Below are positions 1-10,332 of a stretch of 64,000 bases of DNA, piece after piece. Origin of the DNA: Burkholderia multivorans ATCC BAA-247 (GTDB taxonomy: Bacteria; Pseudomonadota; Gammaproteobacteria; Burkholderiales; Burkholderiaceae); NCBI RefSeq assembly GCF_000959525.1, contig NZ_CP009831.1, positions 2,170,001 to 2,234,000 of the forward strand, written 5' to 3'. Under the pieces are notes generated by a model, which was not told the origin of the DNA, searched no databases, and saw only the letters and a program-made list of their open reading frames with translations. How positions within the stretch are numbered: position 1 is the first letter of the stretch; every line of letters begins with the position of its first letter. The position numbers and the translations under genes were made by a program.

Positions 1-1
1 C

Positions 2-130
2 GTCGGCTGCCCCGCTCGCGCGTACGCAACCATGACGATCCACGGCGCGCCGTGTTCGTGCGAGGCGCTCGGCGCCGCGGCCGAACGCGCGCCGCCGCAG
101 AGGAAAAAAGCTGGTGACGGACATCAATGA
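2..130 (+). CDS. Possible 3' end of an upstream gene (partial)
   Basis: The window opens inside a reading frame that stays open to a TGA at 128-130. Its third codon positions are almost all G or C up to about position 100, as in the real genes here, whereas the other two forward frames are poorer or stop early. It would overlap the start of the next gene by 17 bases, which suggests a tightly packed operon on the plus strand. Only about 42 residues are visible and no family can be recognised. It could equally be non-coding leader sequence. Confidence 0.3.
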   Translation, partial: VGCPARAYATMTIHGAPCSCEALGAAAERAPPQRKKAGDGHQ

Positions 131-1259
131 AACCGCTTCGGGCCGCGCCCGCAAGCAACGGCCGGCGGTCGGCATCTCGCTGTTCGCGCGCGACGGCCAG
201 GCGATCTGGGAAAACGGCATCCATCAGAACATCGCATTCCTCGCGATGATGCTCAAGCGCTCGGACCGCGTGGGCCCGGTCTATTTCCTGAACGGCGGCG
301 ACGCGAAGGCACTGCCGGCCGGACTCGATCTCGACGGCCTCGACGTGCCGCTCGTGAATCCGGCCGACGTCACGCACGACATCGACGTCGTGATCGAAAT
401 GGGCGCGCAGCTGCCGGTCGAATGGCTCAGACATGTGAAGGCGCTCGGCGCGAAGCTCGTCGCCTGCTATGTCGGCCATACGTACAGCGGTCTGGCCGAA
501 ACGCCGATCTTCGACAAGCCGTCGGGTCACATCTTCAACGGCACGCAATTCGACGAAGTCTGGGTGCTCGAGAAGTCGCAAAAGATCGACGTGCCGCTGC
601 TGCGCACGCTGACGCGCGCGCCCGTCTATACGATTCCGCATCTGTGGTCGCCGTATTTTCTCGATCGCCGCATCGCCGCGCTCGCGGCCGAAGGCGCGAC
701 GTTCGGCTATCGGCCGGGCCGCCGCCCGTGGCGGCTCGCGACGCTCGAGCCGAACATCTCGGTCGTGAAGACCTGCCACTATCCGATGCTCGTGTGCGAC
801 GAACTTTATCGCGCGCGCCCCGATACGGTGCAGCACCTGTTCGTCGTCAACTCGATGCACATGAAGGAACATCCGACCTTCGTGCACTTCGCGAACAGCC
901 TCGATCTCGTGCGTCAGCACAAGGCGACGTTCGAGCCGCGCCTCGATCTACCGGGCTTCATGGCGCGCCATGCGGACGCCGTCGTGTCCCACCACTGGGA
1001 AAACGCGCAGAACTACCTGTACTACGACGTGCTGTACGGCGGCTACCCGCTGCTCCACAACTCGCCGCTGCTCGGCGACGCCGGCTACTACTATCCGGAC
1101 TTCGATTCCGCCACGGGCGGGCGCGTGCTGCTCGATGCGTGGCTGCATCACGACGAACGGCTCGACGACTATCGCGCCAAGGCCGACCGGCTGCTGCGCG
1201 CGGTCTCGATCGACAACCCCGCGAACCTCGACGCGTTCCTCGCGCGTCTGGTCGCCTGA
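114..1259 (+). CDS. DUF2827 family protein, copy 1 (putative glycosyltransferase-like)
   Basis: This 381-residue protein belongs to a family I recognise as DUF2827, which has no established function. A GTG start is chosen because a purine-rich AGAGGAAAAAAG lies just upstream. The N-terminus carries the family signature W-E-N-G-I-H-Q-N (residues 32-39). The C-terminal half carries H-W-E-N-x-Q-N-Y (about 294-301), G-Y-P-L-L-H-N-S and G-Y-Y-Y-P-D-F-D (from 324). A conserved N-terminal alpha/beta segment plus a C-terminal block around a substrate-like 'GYPLxHN...GYYYP' motif resembles the layout of GT-B glycosyltransferases, but that is inference. There is no signal peptide or membrane segment. 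It is the first of three tandem paralogues; the next starts 14 bases after this stop, so they are probably co-transcribed. Confidence 0.8.
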   Translation: MTDINETASGRARKQRPAVGISLFARDGQAIWENGIHQNIAFLAMMLKRSDRVGPVYFLNGGDAKALPAGLDLDGLDVPLVNPADVTHDIDVVIEMGAQLPVEWLRHVKALGAKLVACYVGHTYSGLAETPIFDKPSGHIFNGTQFDEVWVLEKSQKIDVPLLRTLTRAPVYTIPHLWSPYFLDRRIAALAAEGATFGYRPGRRPWRLATLEPNISVVKTCHYPMLVCDELYRARPDTVQHLFVVNSMHMKEHPTFVHFANSLDLVRQHKATFEPRLDLPGFMARHADAVVSHHWENAQNYLYYDVLYGGYPLLHNSPLLGDAGYYYPDFDSATGGRVLLDAWLHHDERLDDYRAKADRLLRAVSIDNPANLDAFLARLVA

Positions 1260-1273
1260 ACCGGAGCATGCAC

Positions 1274-2428
1274 ATGTCGGACTCCACTGCCCGCCACGCA
1301 TCCGGCGACGGCAAACGTCTCGTCGTCGGCGTGTCGCTGTACGTACGCGGCGCCGGCCAGTCGCTGTGGGAAAACGGCATCTTCCAGAACTGCCTGCTGC
1401 TGATCCTGCTGCTGCGCCAGTCGCCGCTCGTCGCCGAAGCCGTGATGGTGAACGGCGGCGAGCAGCTCGCCGATCCGCAGATGATGCTCGGCGAATGGGA
1501 CGTGCCGCTGCTGTCGATGGACGAAGCGCTGCAGCGCTGCGACGTGCTGATCGAAATGAGCGCACAGTTCGGCGCCGATTATCTGCGCGCGTTCCGCGAA
1601 CGCGGCGGCAAGGTCGTGACGATGCGCGTCGGCAACGACTACGTGATCGACATCGAGCGCGCGATGTTCAACAAGCCGTCGGGTTTCCTGTTCTCGGGCG
1701 CGCCGTACGACGCGGTATGGACGATTCCGGAATTCGAGCGCTCGTGCCTGCATTACTACCAGACAGGCCTGCGCGCGCCCGTGACGATCGTGCCGCACAT
1801 CTGGCATCCGATGCTGTTCGATAAGGCGCGCGCGACGCTCGGGCCCGGCCTGTCGTACGGCTATCGGCCCGGTCGGCCGCGCTGGCGCGTGACGATGTTC
1901 GAGCCGAACATCTGCATGGTGAAGACGAGCATCATCCCGATGCTCGTCACCGAAGAAGCGTATCGCGCGCAGCCGGCGTTCCTCGACATCGTGCGCGTGT
2001 GCAACACGGTACACATGAAGGAGCACGCGACTTTCGTGCACTTCGCGAAGAGCCTCGACATCGTCAACCACGGCATCACGACGTTCGAGAGCCGCTACGC
2101 GGTGTACGAGTTCATGGCCGCGTACGGCGACGCCGTCGTGTCGCACACGTGGGAAAACGCGCAGAACTATCTGTACTACGAGCTGCTGTACGGCGACTAT
2201 CCGCTGATCCATAATTCGCCGTTCCTCGGCAAGGCCGGGTATTACTATCCGGACTTCGACTGCCAGGCCGGCGGCCGCGCGCTGCTGCAGGCCTTTGCCG
2301 AGCACGACGCGAACCTCGACGCGTATCGCGAGCAGTCGAAGCACGTGCTCGACTCGGTCAGCATCTACAACCCCGACAACGTGGCCGCGTATACGGACGC
2401 GATCGCCGCGCTTTATCGCGACGCGTGA
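1274..2428 (+). CDS. DUF2827 family protein, copy 2
   Basis: This is a 384-residue paralogue of the preceding protein. The frame is open far upstream, but ATG 1274 is the best start: GGAG at 1263-1266 is spaced correctly for it, while the ATG at 1268 is too close. Shared blocks with copy 1 include the W-E-N-G-I-F-Q-N signature, Y-G-Y-R-P-G-R, E-P-N-I-x-x-V-K-T, H-M-K-E-H-x-T-F-V-H-F-A, S-H-T-W-E-N-A-Q-N-Y and G-Y-Y-Y-P-D-F-D. Copies 1 and 2 are clearly closer to each other than to copies 3 and 4. It is predicted to be cytoplasmic. The function is unknown; a glycosyltransferase-like role is an inference from motif layout only. Confidence 0.82.
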   Translation: MSDSTARHASGDGKRLVVGVSLYVRGAGQSLWENGIFQNCLLLILLLRQSPLVAEAVMVNGGEQLADPQMMLGEWDVPLLSMDEALQRCDVLIEMSAQFGADYLRAFRERGGKVVTMRVGNDYVIDIERAMFNKPSGFLFSGAPYDAVWTIPEFERSCLHYYQTGLRAPVTIVPHIWHPMLFDKARATLGPGLSYGYRPGRPRWRVTMFEPNICMVKTSIIPMLVTEEAYRAQPAFLDIVRVCNTVHMKEHATFVHFAKSLDIVNHGITTFESRYAVYEFMAAYGDAVVSHTWENAQNYLYYELLYGDYPLIHNSPFLGKAGYYYPDFDCQAGGRALLQAFAEHDANLDAYREQSKHVLDSVSIYNPDNVAAYTDAIAALYRDA

Positions 2429-2576
2429 CGCGCCGCGGCCGTCCGACTCGAACATGAATCCGAATCCCCTGCTCTCCTGCAAACGATATCCGGTCGGCCG
2501 TGCCGTCGCTGCCGTCGCGCGCGGCGCGCACGCATTTTTCGCGCAGTAAGCCGCGCCGACCCTTCCGGAGCCGCCG

Positions 2577-3713
2577 ATGAAAATCAATGTCGCGATTACG
2601 ATGAACGTGCAGCGCGACGCGACGCAGTCGATCTGGTATAACGGCGCGAACCAGCATTGCGTCTATCTGTACATGCTGCTGAAGCGTTCTCCGCTGATCG
2701 GCGAGGTGTGGCTCGCGCACGACGACGGTATCGCCGAGTATCCGCAGGCGCTGATGATGGACGCGTTCCGCGATGCGCTGCGGCCGCTCTCCTCGGTGAT
2801 CCATCAGACCGACCTGCTGATCGAGATGAACGCGTTCATCGATTCGACGCACGCGCAAGCGGTGCGGCAGCGCGGCGGCAAATGCGTGTCCTACCGGTTC
2901 GGCAACGACTACGTGATCGCCGTCGAAACGATCAACTTCGAGAAGAACAACTGGCGGCCGAATCCGCACCGCGTGCAGTTCGACGAAATCTGGACGAACC
3001 CGCAGCACATGCATACGTGCGCCGCGTACTTCCAGGCCGTCTATCGCGCGCCGGTGATCGAACTGCCGCACATCTGGTCGCCGTATTTCATCGAACGCAG
3101 CCTCGATGCGGACCCGGAACTGAAGGCGCGCTTCGGCTACCGCAATCACGGCCGCGCGAAACGGATCGCGTTCTTCGAGCCGAATTTGAACGTCGTGAAG
3201 AGCGCGCTCGTGCCGATGCTCGCTGCGAACGCGTGCTATGTCGAGCATCCCGAACTCGTCGAACACGTGTACATGACCAACACGTTCGACAAGAAGGAAA
3301 ACGTCGCCTTCAAGCATCTCGCGCTCGGGCTCGAGATGGTGCGCGACGGCAAGGCGACCGCCGACGTGCGTGCGCCGTTCGTCGCGTGGGCAGCGCATCA
3401 CACCGACATCGTCGTCTCGCACCATTGGGAAAACGGCCTCAATTACCTGCTTTACGACGCGCTGTACGGCAACTACCCGCTCGTCCACAACTCGGCGTTC
3501 CTGCGCGACGTCGGGTACTACTATCCGGACTTCGAGATCTTCGATGCGGCGCGCGCGATCGCCACCGCCGCGCAGACGCACGACGAACGGCTCGACGACT
3601 ACGCCGCAGCCGCACGCCGCTGCCTGCAGCACGTCGATGCGCTCGCCGAGCACAACGTGCGGATCCATACCGAGCACGTGCAGCGCCTGTTCGCCGGGCG
3701 CGCGCTTGGCTGA
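2577..3713 (+). CDS. DUF2827 family protein, copy 3
   Basis: This 378-residue protein is the third tandem member of the family. ATG 2577 follows a good CGGAG ribosome-binding site. The N-terminal signature is drifted (W-Y-N-G-A-N-Q-H), but the later blocks are kept: E-P-N-L-N-V-V-K, a K-K-E-N segment where copies 1 and 2 have M-K-E-H, S-H-H-W-E-N-G-L-N-Y, G-N-Y-P-L-V-H-N-S and G-Y-Y-Y-P-D-F-E. It is separated from copy 2 by 148 non-coding bases. Retention of the same motif set in divergent paralogues suggests each acts on a different but related substrate. That is inference; no biochemical role is known to me. Confidence 0.8.
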   Translation: MKINVAITMNVQRDATQSIWYNGANQHCVYLYMLLKRSPLIGEVWLAHDDGIAEYPQALMMDAFRDALRPLSSVIHQTDLLIEMNAFIDSTHAQAVRQRGGKCVSYRFGNDYVIAVETINFEKNNWRPNPHRVQFDEIWTNPQHMHTCAAYFQAVYRAPVIELPHIWSPYFIERSLDADPELKARFGYRNHGRAKRIAFFEPNLNVVKSALVPMLAANACYVEHPELVEHVYMTNTFDKKENVAFKHLALGLEMVRDGKATADVRAPFVAWAAHHTDIVVSHHWENGLNYLLYDALYGNYPLVHNSAFLRDVGYYYPDFEIFDAARAIATAAQTHDERLDDYAAAARRCLQHVDALAEHNVRIHTEHVQRLFAGRALG

Positions 3714-4031
3714 GCGCGTCGGCAGGGCATCCTGCGATCGCACACTTCAGCGATCTCGCGGCACCGAGACGCGCGGCGGACGTCGTCGCGACGACCTGCC
3801 CCGCGCATAACCGTCTCGCCGGCGCGCGCGTGCTGCCGGCCGTGCGACTACTGCCGAGCGGGAACGCAGACGCACACCCGGCAACGGAAACGCACTCCGC
3901 GCTGTATCGGGGCAAGCGGATCGCGCGCTCGGCGCGCGCCGGACAACGGGACGACGCGGTCGATCGCGCCATGGCGACGATGGCGATCGTCCGCGGCGGT
4001 TTCGCGCGCGCATGGCGCTGAGGCCGCGCCG
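3714..4031. other. Intergenic region between convergent genes
   Basis: These 318 bases lie between the end of DUF2827 copy 3 (+) and the end of the small unknown gene (-). I see no convincing gene, no U-tract terminator and no repeat. The open frames here are arginine-rich, which is typical of non-coding high-GC DNA. Confidence 0.5.
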
Positions 4032-4529
4032 CTACGGGCGTGCGCGCCGCTCGCAGTGCGCGGCGAACGCACGGCCGTGCAGCCGACCGATGCGCATGAG
4101 CACCGCGAAGCGACGCATCGACGCGCGGCTGGCGCCGCCGGCCAGCCGCGCCAGCCGTTCGGCCACGCCGAGCGCGACGGCCGACTCGTCGCCGCACGCG
4201 CCCGCCAGTACGCCGGCGTAATAATGCCGCGCGGCCAGTTGCCGGTCGGCCGCATCGAGCGGCTTGATGCGATGAATGCGCGCGGACACGGTCGTCAACC
4301 CGTCGAGGAACGGCGCGACATCGATCGGCCGGCCCGACGACGCGGCGCCGAGCTGGCGCAGCATGTCGGCCAGTTCGACGATTGCCGCGAGCGAGCGCGC
4401 ATCCATTACCGGTAACGCGGCTTCTTCCGTGGCCGCCTGGTTCGTCCCCGCCATGCCGATGCCCCTGTTGCGATCGCGCGGCCGTGCGCGGGCACACGTG
4501 ACGCCATGCGACCGTGCGTGCGCCGTCAT
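4032..4529 (-). CDS. Hypothetical protein coupled to an EAL-domain gene
   Basis: I do not recognise this protein. ATG 4529 overlaps the stop of the upstream EAL gene as ATGA, which would couple translation and gives 165 residues. A second possible start, ATG 4454, has an AGGGG sequence at good spacing and gives 140 residues; the family-like part begins there. The product looks wholly alpha-helical, rich in Ala and Leu, with no signal peptide or membrane helix. The end-to-start overlap with the phosphodiesterase gene suggests a linked role, for example as a partner or modulator, but nothing in the sequence shows what it does. Confidence 0.6.
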   Translation of the reverse strand: MTAHARSHGVTCARARPRDRNRGIGMAGTNQAATEEAALPVMDARSLAAIVELADMLRQLGAASSGRPIDVAPFLDGLTTVSARIHRIKPLDAADRQLAARHYYAGVLAGACGDESAVALGVAERLARLAGGASRASMRRFAVLMRIGRLHGRAFAAHCERRARP

Positions 4530-5341
4530 GCGGCAGCCGGCGAACGCCATGAGAAACGAATGCCCTGCGCCCACGCGACGCCGGCCTCTACGATCATCTG
4601 CCGATCCATTTCGTTTTCGACGCCCTCGACGACGACGTGACGCGCACCCTCGTGCGCGAACGCGATGAGCCGCCGAAGCTGGTAGCGCCCGATCGCGTTG
4701 CGCTTGATCATCGGCAGAATCGAGCGGTCGAGCTTCACGATGTCGGGGTTGCCGACCGCCAGATTGTTCAGTGCACTGAAGCCGATTCCGAAGTCATCGA
4801 TCGCGATGCGGCATCCGGCCTGCCGGAACCGCGCCACGAACGTGCGGCCCGCGACCGGATTCAGCGGCCCGGTCTCGGTGATTTCGACGACGAGCCGCGC
4901 GGCGACGGAGGGCTCGCGTTCGAGCCGCGCGAAGGTCGGCCGCCACGCGTCGTCCATCACCGCGCTCGAGGCGGACATGTTGCAGCCGTAGACGGCCGTT
5001 GGATCGGCGCGCAGCTGATCGATCGTGCGGTTCACGACCAGCCGGTCGAACCAGCGCATCAGCCCGAGCGATTCGAGGCGCGGCAAAAAGGCGATCGGCG
5101 GCCATGCGCCGCGCGCGTCGCGCCGCAGCCGCGCGAGACATTCGTCATACAGGACGCCGCCCGACAGGTCGGCCCGGCACACCGGCTCGTACACGAATTC
5201 AAGCCGGCTTTCTACGAAACTGCGTACCGAAGCGAGGTCGACAGGACCGTCCGGCACGCCGAACACCTTACCGATTTCATCGCGACTCGCTTCCCGATTC
5301 TGTTCCCTGTCCGCCGTCAGGCGACGTTCGACCGCATTCAT
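4526..5341 (-). CDS. EAL-domain cyclic-di-GMP phosphodiesterase-like protein
   Basis: This is a stand-alone EAL domain of 271 residues with no sensory, GGDEF or membrane region. ATG 5341 follows CCGGAG. The signature EAL is altered to E-C-L (within Y-D-E-C-L-A-R), and the usual N-x-S block reads N-M-S-A-S. The remaining catalytic positions are present: E in E-I-T-E-T, D-D in I-D-D-F-G, K in V-K-L-D, E in V-E-G-V-E and Q in the final Q-G. The metal-binding set therefore looks intact and the protein may hydrolyse c-di-GMP, although the altered motif leaves open a binding-only role. Single-domain EAL proteins often act on motility regulators. It overlaps the next gene by four bases. Confidence 0.85.
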   Translation of the reverse strand: MNAVERRLTADREQNREASRDEIGKVFGVPDGPVDLASVRSFVESRLEFVYEPVCRADLSGGVLYDECLARLRRDARGAWPPIAFLPRLESLGLMRWFDRLVVNRTIDQLRADPTAVYGCNMSASSAVMDDAWRPTFARLEREPSVAARLVVEITETGPLNPVAGRTFVARFRQAGCRIAIDDFGIGFSALNNLAVGNPDIVKLDRSILPMIKRNAIGRYQLRRLIAFAHEGARHVVVEGVENEMDRQMIVEAGVAWAQGIRFSWRSPAAA

Positions 5342-5875
5342 CCGGTGCTCCGGCTAGTGGTAGGCCGCCGCTGGCGACCGACCCGACGCGACACGCGGAG
5401 CGCAACGATCGCGCTCCGCCGCTTACCCGGCTCATCCCGTGTCTTCGATCTTCTTCGGAAGCGTACTTGCCATTTCAGCACACCGTCGAATTCGTTATTT
5501 TCAACCGTATTCATCCGCCGAAAATACGCGACGCGCTCTGCATGGACTGTACGAAAGCTTACACAATGCGGGACGCGGCTCCGCCACCGTTCGATTCGAT
5601 ATCGCGAAGAGAAAACGGGACGTTATTATGCGCGGCAGGGGAATGATTATGCCGGCGTGCGACCCGGCGCGTTTGATCGGATAAATCGCATCGCGAACGG
5701 CCGGCGTGCCATTATGTGGGACACGTCCGCGACGTGCTTTGCACATGGCGCAGATGATTTGGAGGTGCCACACTCCGTATACTCGTTCGCACCTCCAGCT
5801 AATTATCGCGTTTAATACGATATTATTAAATATATAGACATAATGACCGGAATTTAAAACAGGCAATCCGAACGC

Positions 5876-5904
5876 ATTATATAAAAATTGCCGATTGAAA
5901 ACTA
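5876..5904 (-). promoter_or_regulatory. Candidate sigma-70 promoter for the EAL gene
   Basis: On the minus strand a perfect -10 hexamer TATAAT (5881-5876) lies 17 bases after a weak -35 hexamer TAGTTT (5904-5899). It sits in the AT-rich island and would give an untranslated leader of roughly 530 bases before the EAL start. Confidence 0.35.
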
Positions 5905-5946
5905 TTTAACAAATTTTCAGAATCGTTCACCTATAAAATGATTTTC

Positions 5947-6018
5947 GACGGATTCCTCGGAACCGTCGAATTCGTGCCTTGAAAGCCGTCGAACCGTCGA
6001 GGTTCGGCGGTTCCTTTT
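5947..6018. terminator. Pair of hairpins after DUF2827 copy 4
   Basis: Two hairpins follow the end of the minus-strand gene at 6050. One has a 10-bp stem (5986-5995 with 6001-6010, one G-T pair) and is followed on the plus strand by TTCCTTTT. The other (5947-5967) has two paired blocks with a single bulge. They probably end the DUF2827 copy 4 transcript, but the U-tract on the minus strand is poor. Confidence 0.35.
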
Positions 6019-6049
6019 CAGCGCGCCCCCGCGCCCGGCACGCCGCGCC

Positions 6050-7192
6050 TTACGCGGTTCTCGCACCGGTCAGGTTCGCGAGCAGCGCATCGTATTCGGC
6101 CACGAGCGCCGGGCTCGCCGACGTATAGCGGCGCAGAATCTCGCGCTGGCGGCGCGTATAGGCTTCCCAGTCGTCGTCGTGCGCATGCAGCGCGCGCAGC
6201 AACGCATCGGCGCCCTGCTGAACGTCGTTGTCGGGATAGTAATAGCCGAGATCGGGCGCGAGGCTCGCGTTATGCACGAGCGGATAGCCTTGCCAGCACA
6301 CGTCGAAGTAGAAATAGTTCAGCGGATTCGACCACTGGTGCGACACGACCACATCGGTCAGCTCCGCGAGGAAAACCGGCGTGTCGAAACGTCCGACGAA
6401 GCTCGCCTTGCCCGCGCGCACGATGTCCAGATAGTTCATCAGCATCACGAATTCGGGGCTCTCGTGCGCGAGGCGCTCCGCGTTCGTCACGTGCGTGAAG
6501 GCGATCGCATCGGGATCGCGACGGTACGCCTCGTCGATGATCAGCATCGGATAGACACAGAACTTCACGACGTCGTGATTCGGCTCCATCACCGTCAGCC
6601 GCTTGCCGCGCTCGCCGCGCGGCCGGTATTCGCCGTGTTCCGGCAGCGACTGCGCGCGCTCGGTCAGGAACATCGGATCCCACACGAACGGCACGACGCG
6701 GCCCGGGCAGCGGCGCAACGACTGCAGGAACGGCAGCGACGACGGCGCGATCTGCGGAATCGCCCACACTTCGTCGTAGCCGCGGTTGATGAACAGCGTG
6801 TCCCAGAGCCGCCGGCCGAACAGGATCGACTCCATCGCATTGATGTACTCGACACCGCAGCAATAGCTGACGATCTTCGCGCCGCGCGCCTTCAGGTATG
6901 CGGTCTGTTCCGCGTCGATCTGCCCGCCGAGCTCGATCAGCACGTCGAGCGCATCCTTCATGTCGGCGAACGCGCGCGTGTCGAACACGCGGCGATCCCA
7001 CGGCAGCGCGTCGGTCAGCGGTACGGCCGTCGTGTTGACGAGCGTGACGCGGTAGCCGTGCGGCGACGCCATCAGCAGCTTCGCGAGAAACAGCGCGTTC
7101 TGCTTGATGCCGTTGATCCACAGGCTTTCGTCGGGGGTGCGCAGGCCGATCGTGATACCGATGCGCAGGCCGTTCAGGACAGGAGACGTCAT
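6050..7192 (-). CDS. DUF2827 family protein, copy 4 (divergent)
   Basis: This 380-residue protein is the most divergent of the four DUF2827 members and lies alone on the opposite strand. ATG 7192 is preferred over an upstream ATG at 7261 because it matches the length and N-terminus of the paralogues; neither has a clear ribosome-binding site. Family blocks are recognisable: W-I-N-G-I-K-Q-N, E-P-N-H-D-V-V-K, V-V-S-H-Q-W-S-N-P-L-N-Y, G-Y-P-L-V-H-N-A and G-Y-Y-Y-P-D-N-D. In this copy the W-E-N motif of the C-terminal half reads W-S-N. The function is unknown. Its separation from the tandem array suggests an older duplication or a relocated copy. Confidence 0.8.
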   Translation of the reverse strand: MTSPVLNGLRIGITIGLRTPDESLWINGIKQNALFLAKLLMASPHGYRVTLVNTTAVPLTDALPWDRRVFDTRAFADMKDALDVLIELGGQIDAEQTAYLKARGAKIVSYCCGVEYINAMESILFGRRLWDTLFINRGYDEVWAIPQIAPSSLPFLQSLRRCPGRVVPFVWDPMFLTERAQSLPEHGEYRPRGERGKRLTVMEPNHDVVKFCVYPMLIIDEAYRRDPDAIAFTHVTNAERLAHESPEFVMLMNYLDIVRAGKASFVGRFDTPVFLAELTDVVVSHQWSNPLNYFYFDVCWQGYPLVHNASLAPDLGYYYPDNDVQQGADALLRALHAHDDDWEAYTRRQREILRRYTSASPALVAEYDALLANLTGARTA

Positions 7193-7455
7193 CGTCGGCG
7201 GGACAGGAAAGGAAAGATCCAGTGTAGCGTGCGCGTCCGCGCAGGCCGAAACGACTCGCATTCTAGCCGAGCATCGACGCGCCGACTGTCATGGATCGTC
7301 AGCAGCGACCGGGCGCTGCATCGCCCGGTCCAAGCGCGCCTGCTTTCCGGCGCGCGGCTTCGACGGCGGCCCGATCGTCGCGAGGATCGCACGCCGGGAC
7401 GCCGCGCGCCGCGTTTCAGCCGCGCGCGCCGATGCGCGAGGACCGCCGACGGTCC

Positions 7456-9468
<2,013 letters not shown>

Positions 9469-9527
9469 GGCTGTCGTCCGGAAAAGGTTGGGGTCACGCG
9501 ACACGGGCGGCGCCGGCCGCCGCGCGT

Positions 9528-10313
9528 TCAATCACGCCAGGACGGCGTGCGTTTCTCCAGGAAGGACGCGATCCCTTCGCGCGCTTCCGCGCCCGCGCGG
9601 GTACGCGCGATCCAGTCCGCGGTCTGCTCGATCAGCGCCGCATCGAGCGGACGGCCCGCGACGTCGGCGACGAGCCGCTTGCACGCGCGCACCGCATCGG
9701 GGCCGTTCGCGACCAGCGTCGCGGCCAGCTTCGCGACGGTCTCGTCGAGCGCCGCGGCCGGCACCGCATCGTGGATGAAGCCGAGCGACGCCGCACGCGC
9801 GCTGTCGAACACCTCGGCGGTCGTGAAGTAGCGGCGCGCCGCGCGCTCGCCCATCGCGCGCACGACGTACGGTGCGATCGTCGCCGGAATCAGCCCGAGC
9901 CGCGCTTCGGACAGGCAGAACTTCGCGGTGTCGGCCGCGATCGCGATGTCGGCCGCGGCCACGAGACCGACACCGCCGGCGTACGCATCGCCCTGCACGC
10001 GCGCGATGACCGGCTTGCCGCAGCGGTGGATCGCCTCGAGCATCCGTGCGAGCTTGCGCGCGTCGGCGCGGTTCTCGTCGTCCGAGTAGCCCGCCATCTT
10101 CTTCATCCAGTTCAGGTCGGCGCCCGCGCAGAAGGCCGGGCCTTCGGCCGCGAGCACGACCGCGCGCACGCCCTCGTGCGCGTCGAGCCATTCGAACGCG
10201 GTGGTCAGCTCGGCGATCGCCGTCTCGTTGAACGCGTTGCGCACGTCGGGGCGCGCCAGCGTGACGGTCGCGACGCGGCCGGCTTCGCTTACCTTGATCG
10301 TTTCGTATCGCAT
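9528..10313 (-). CDS. liuC: Methylglutaconyl-CoA hydratase (enoyl-CoA hydratase family)
   Basis: This is a 261-residue crotonase-fold enzyme expected to hydrate 3-methylglutaconyl-CoA to HMG-CoA. The oxyanion-hole segments F-C-A-G-A-D-L (61-67) and G-D-A-Y-A-G-G-V-G-L (108-117) are present, as is the catalytic-glutamate block S-E-A-R-L-G-L-I-P-A-T-I (135-146). The sequence alone would only say enoyl-CoA hydratase; the precise substrate follows from its place between the two carboxylase subunit genes. It starts 19 bases after liuB, which indicates co-transcription. Confidence 0.93.
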   Translation of the reverse strand: MRYETIKVSEAGRVATVTLARPDVRNAFNETAIAELTTAFEWLDAHEGVRAVVLAAEGPAFCAGADLNWMKKMAGYSDDENRADARKLARMLEAIHRCGKPVIARVQGDAYAGGVGLVAAADIAIAADTAKFCLSEARLGLIPATIAPYVVRAMGERAARRYFTTAEVFDSARAASLGFIHDAVPAAALDETVAKLAATLVANGPDAVRACKRLVADVAGRPLDAALIEQTADWIARTRAGAEAREGIASFLEKRTPSWRD

Positions 10314-10332
10314 CGGTCAGTCCTCCCCGGCA

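Larger units (their letters stand above)
5342..6049. other. AT-rich intergenic region with a long putative leader
   Basis: These 708 bases separate the EAL gene from DUF2827 copy 4, both on the minus strand. The part at about 5800-5960 is far more AT-rich than anything else before the rRNA operon. It holds a 9-bp inverted repeat (TGGAGGTGC at 5760-5768, GCACCTCCA at 5789-5797) and an 8-bp hairpin (5396-5403 with 5411-5418) close to the EAL start. No convincing gene is present. The region probably contains the EAL promoter, a long untranslated leader and the end of the DUF2827 transcript. AT-rich islands of this kind are common H-NS targets, but that is inference. Confidence 0.5.

Noticed and set aside
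5501-5866. A 121-residue minus-strand open frame in the AT-rich gap
   Set aside because: Composition is not like the neighbouring genes, no ribosome-binding site is evident, and no motif is recognisable.
5872-5898. A plus-strand GCCGATTG resembling a sigma-28 flagellar -10 element
   Set aside because: The required -35 sequence is absent at the right distance, and no plus-strand gene lies downstream.
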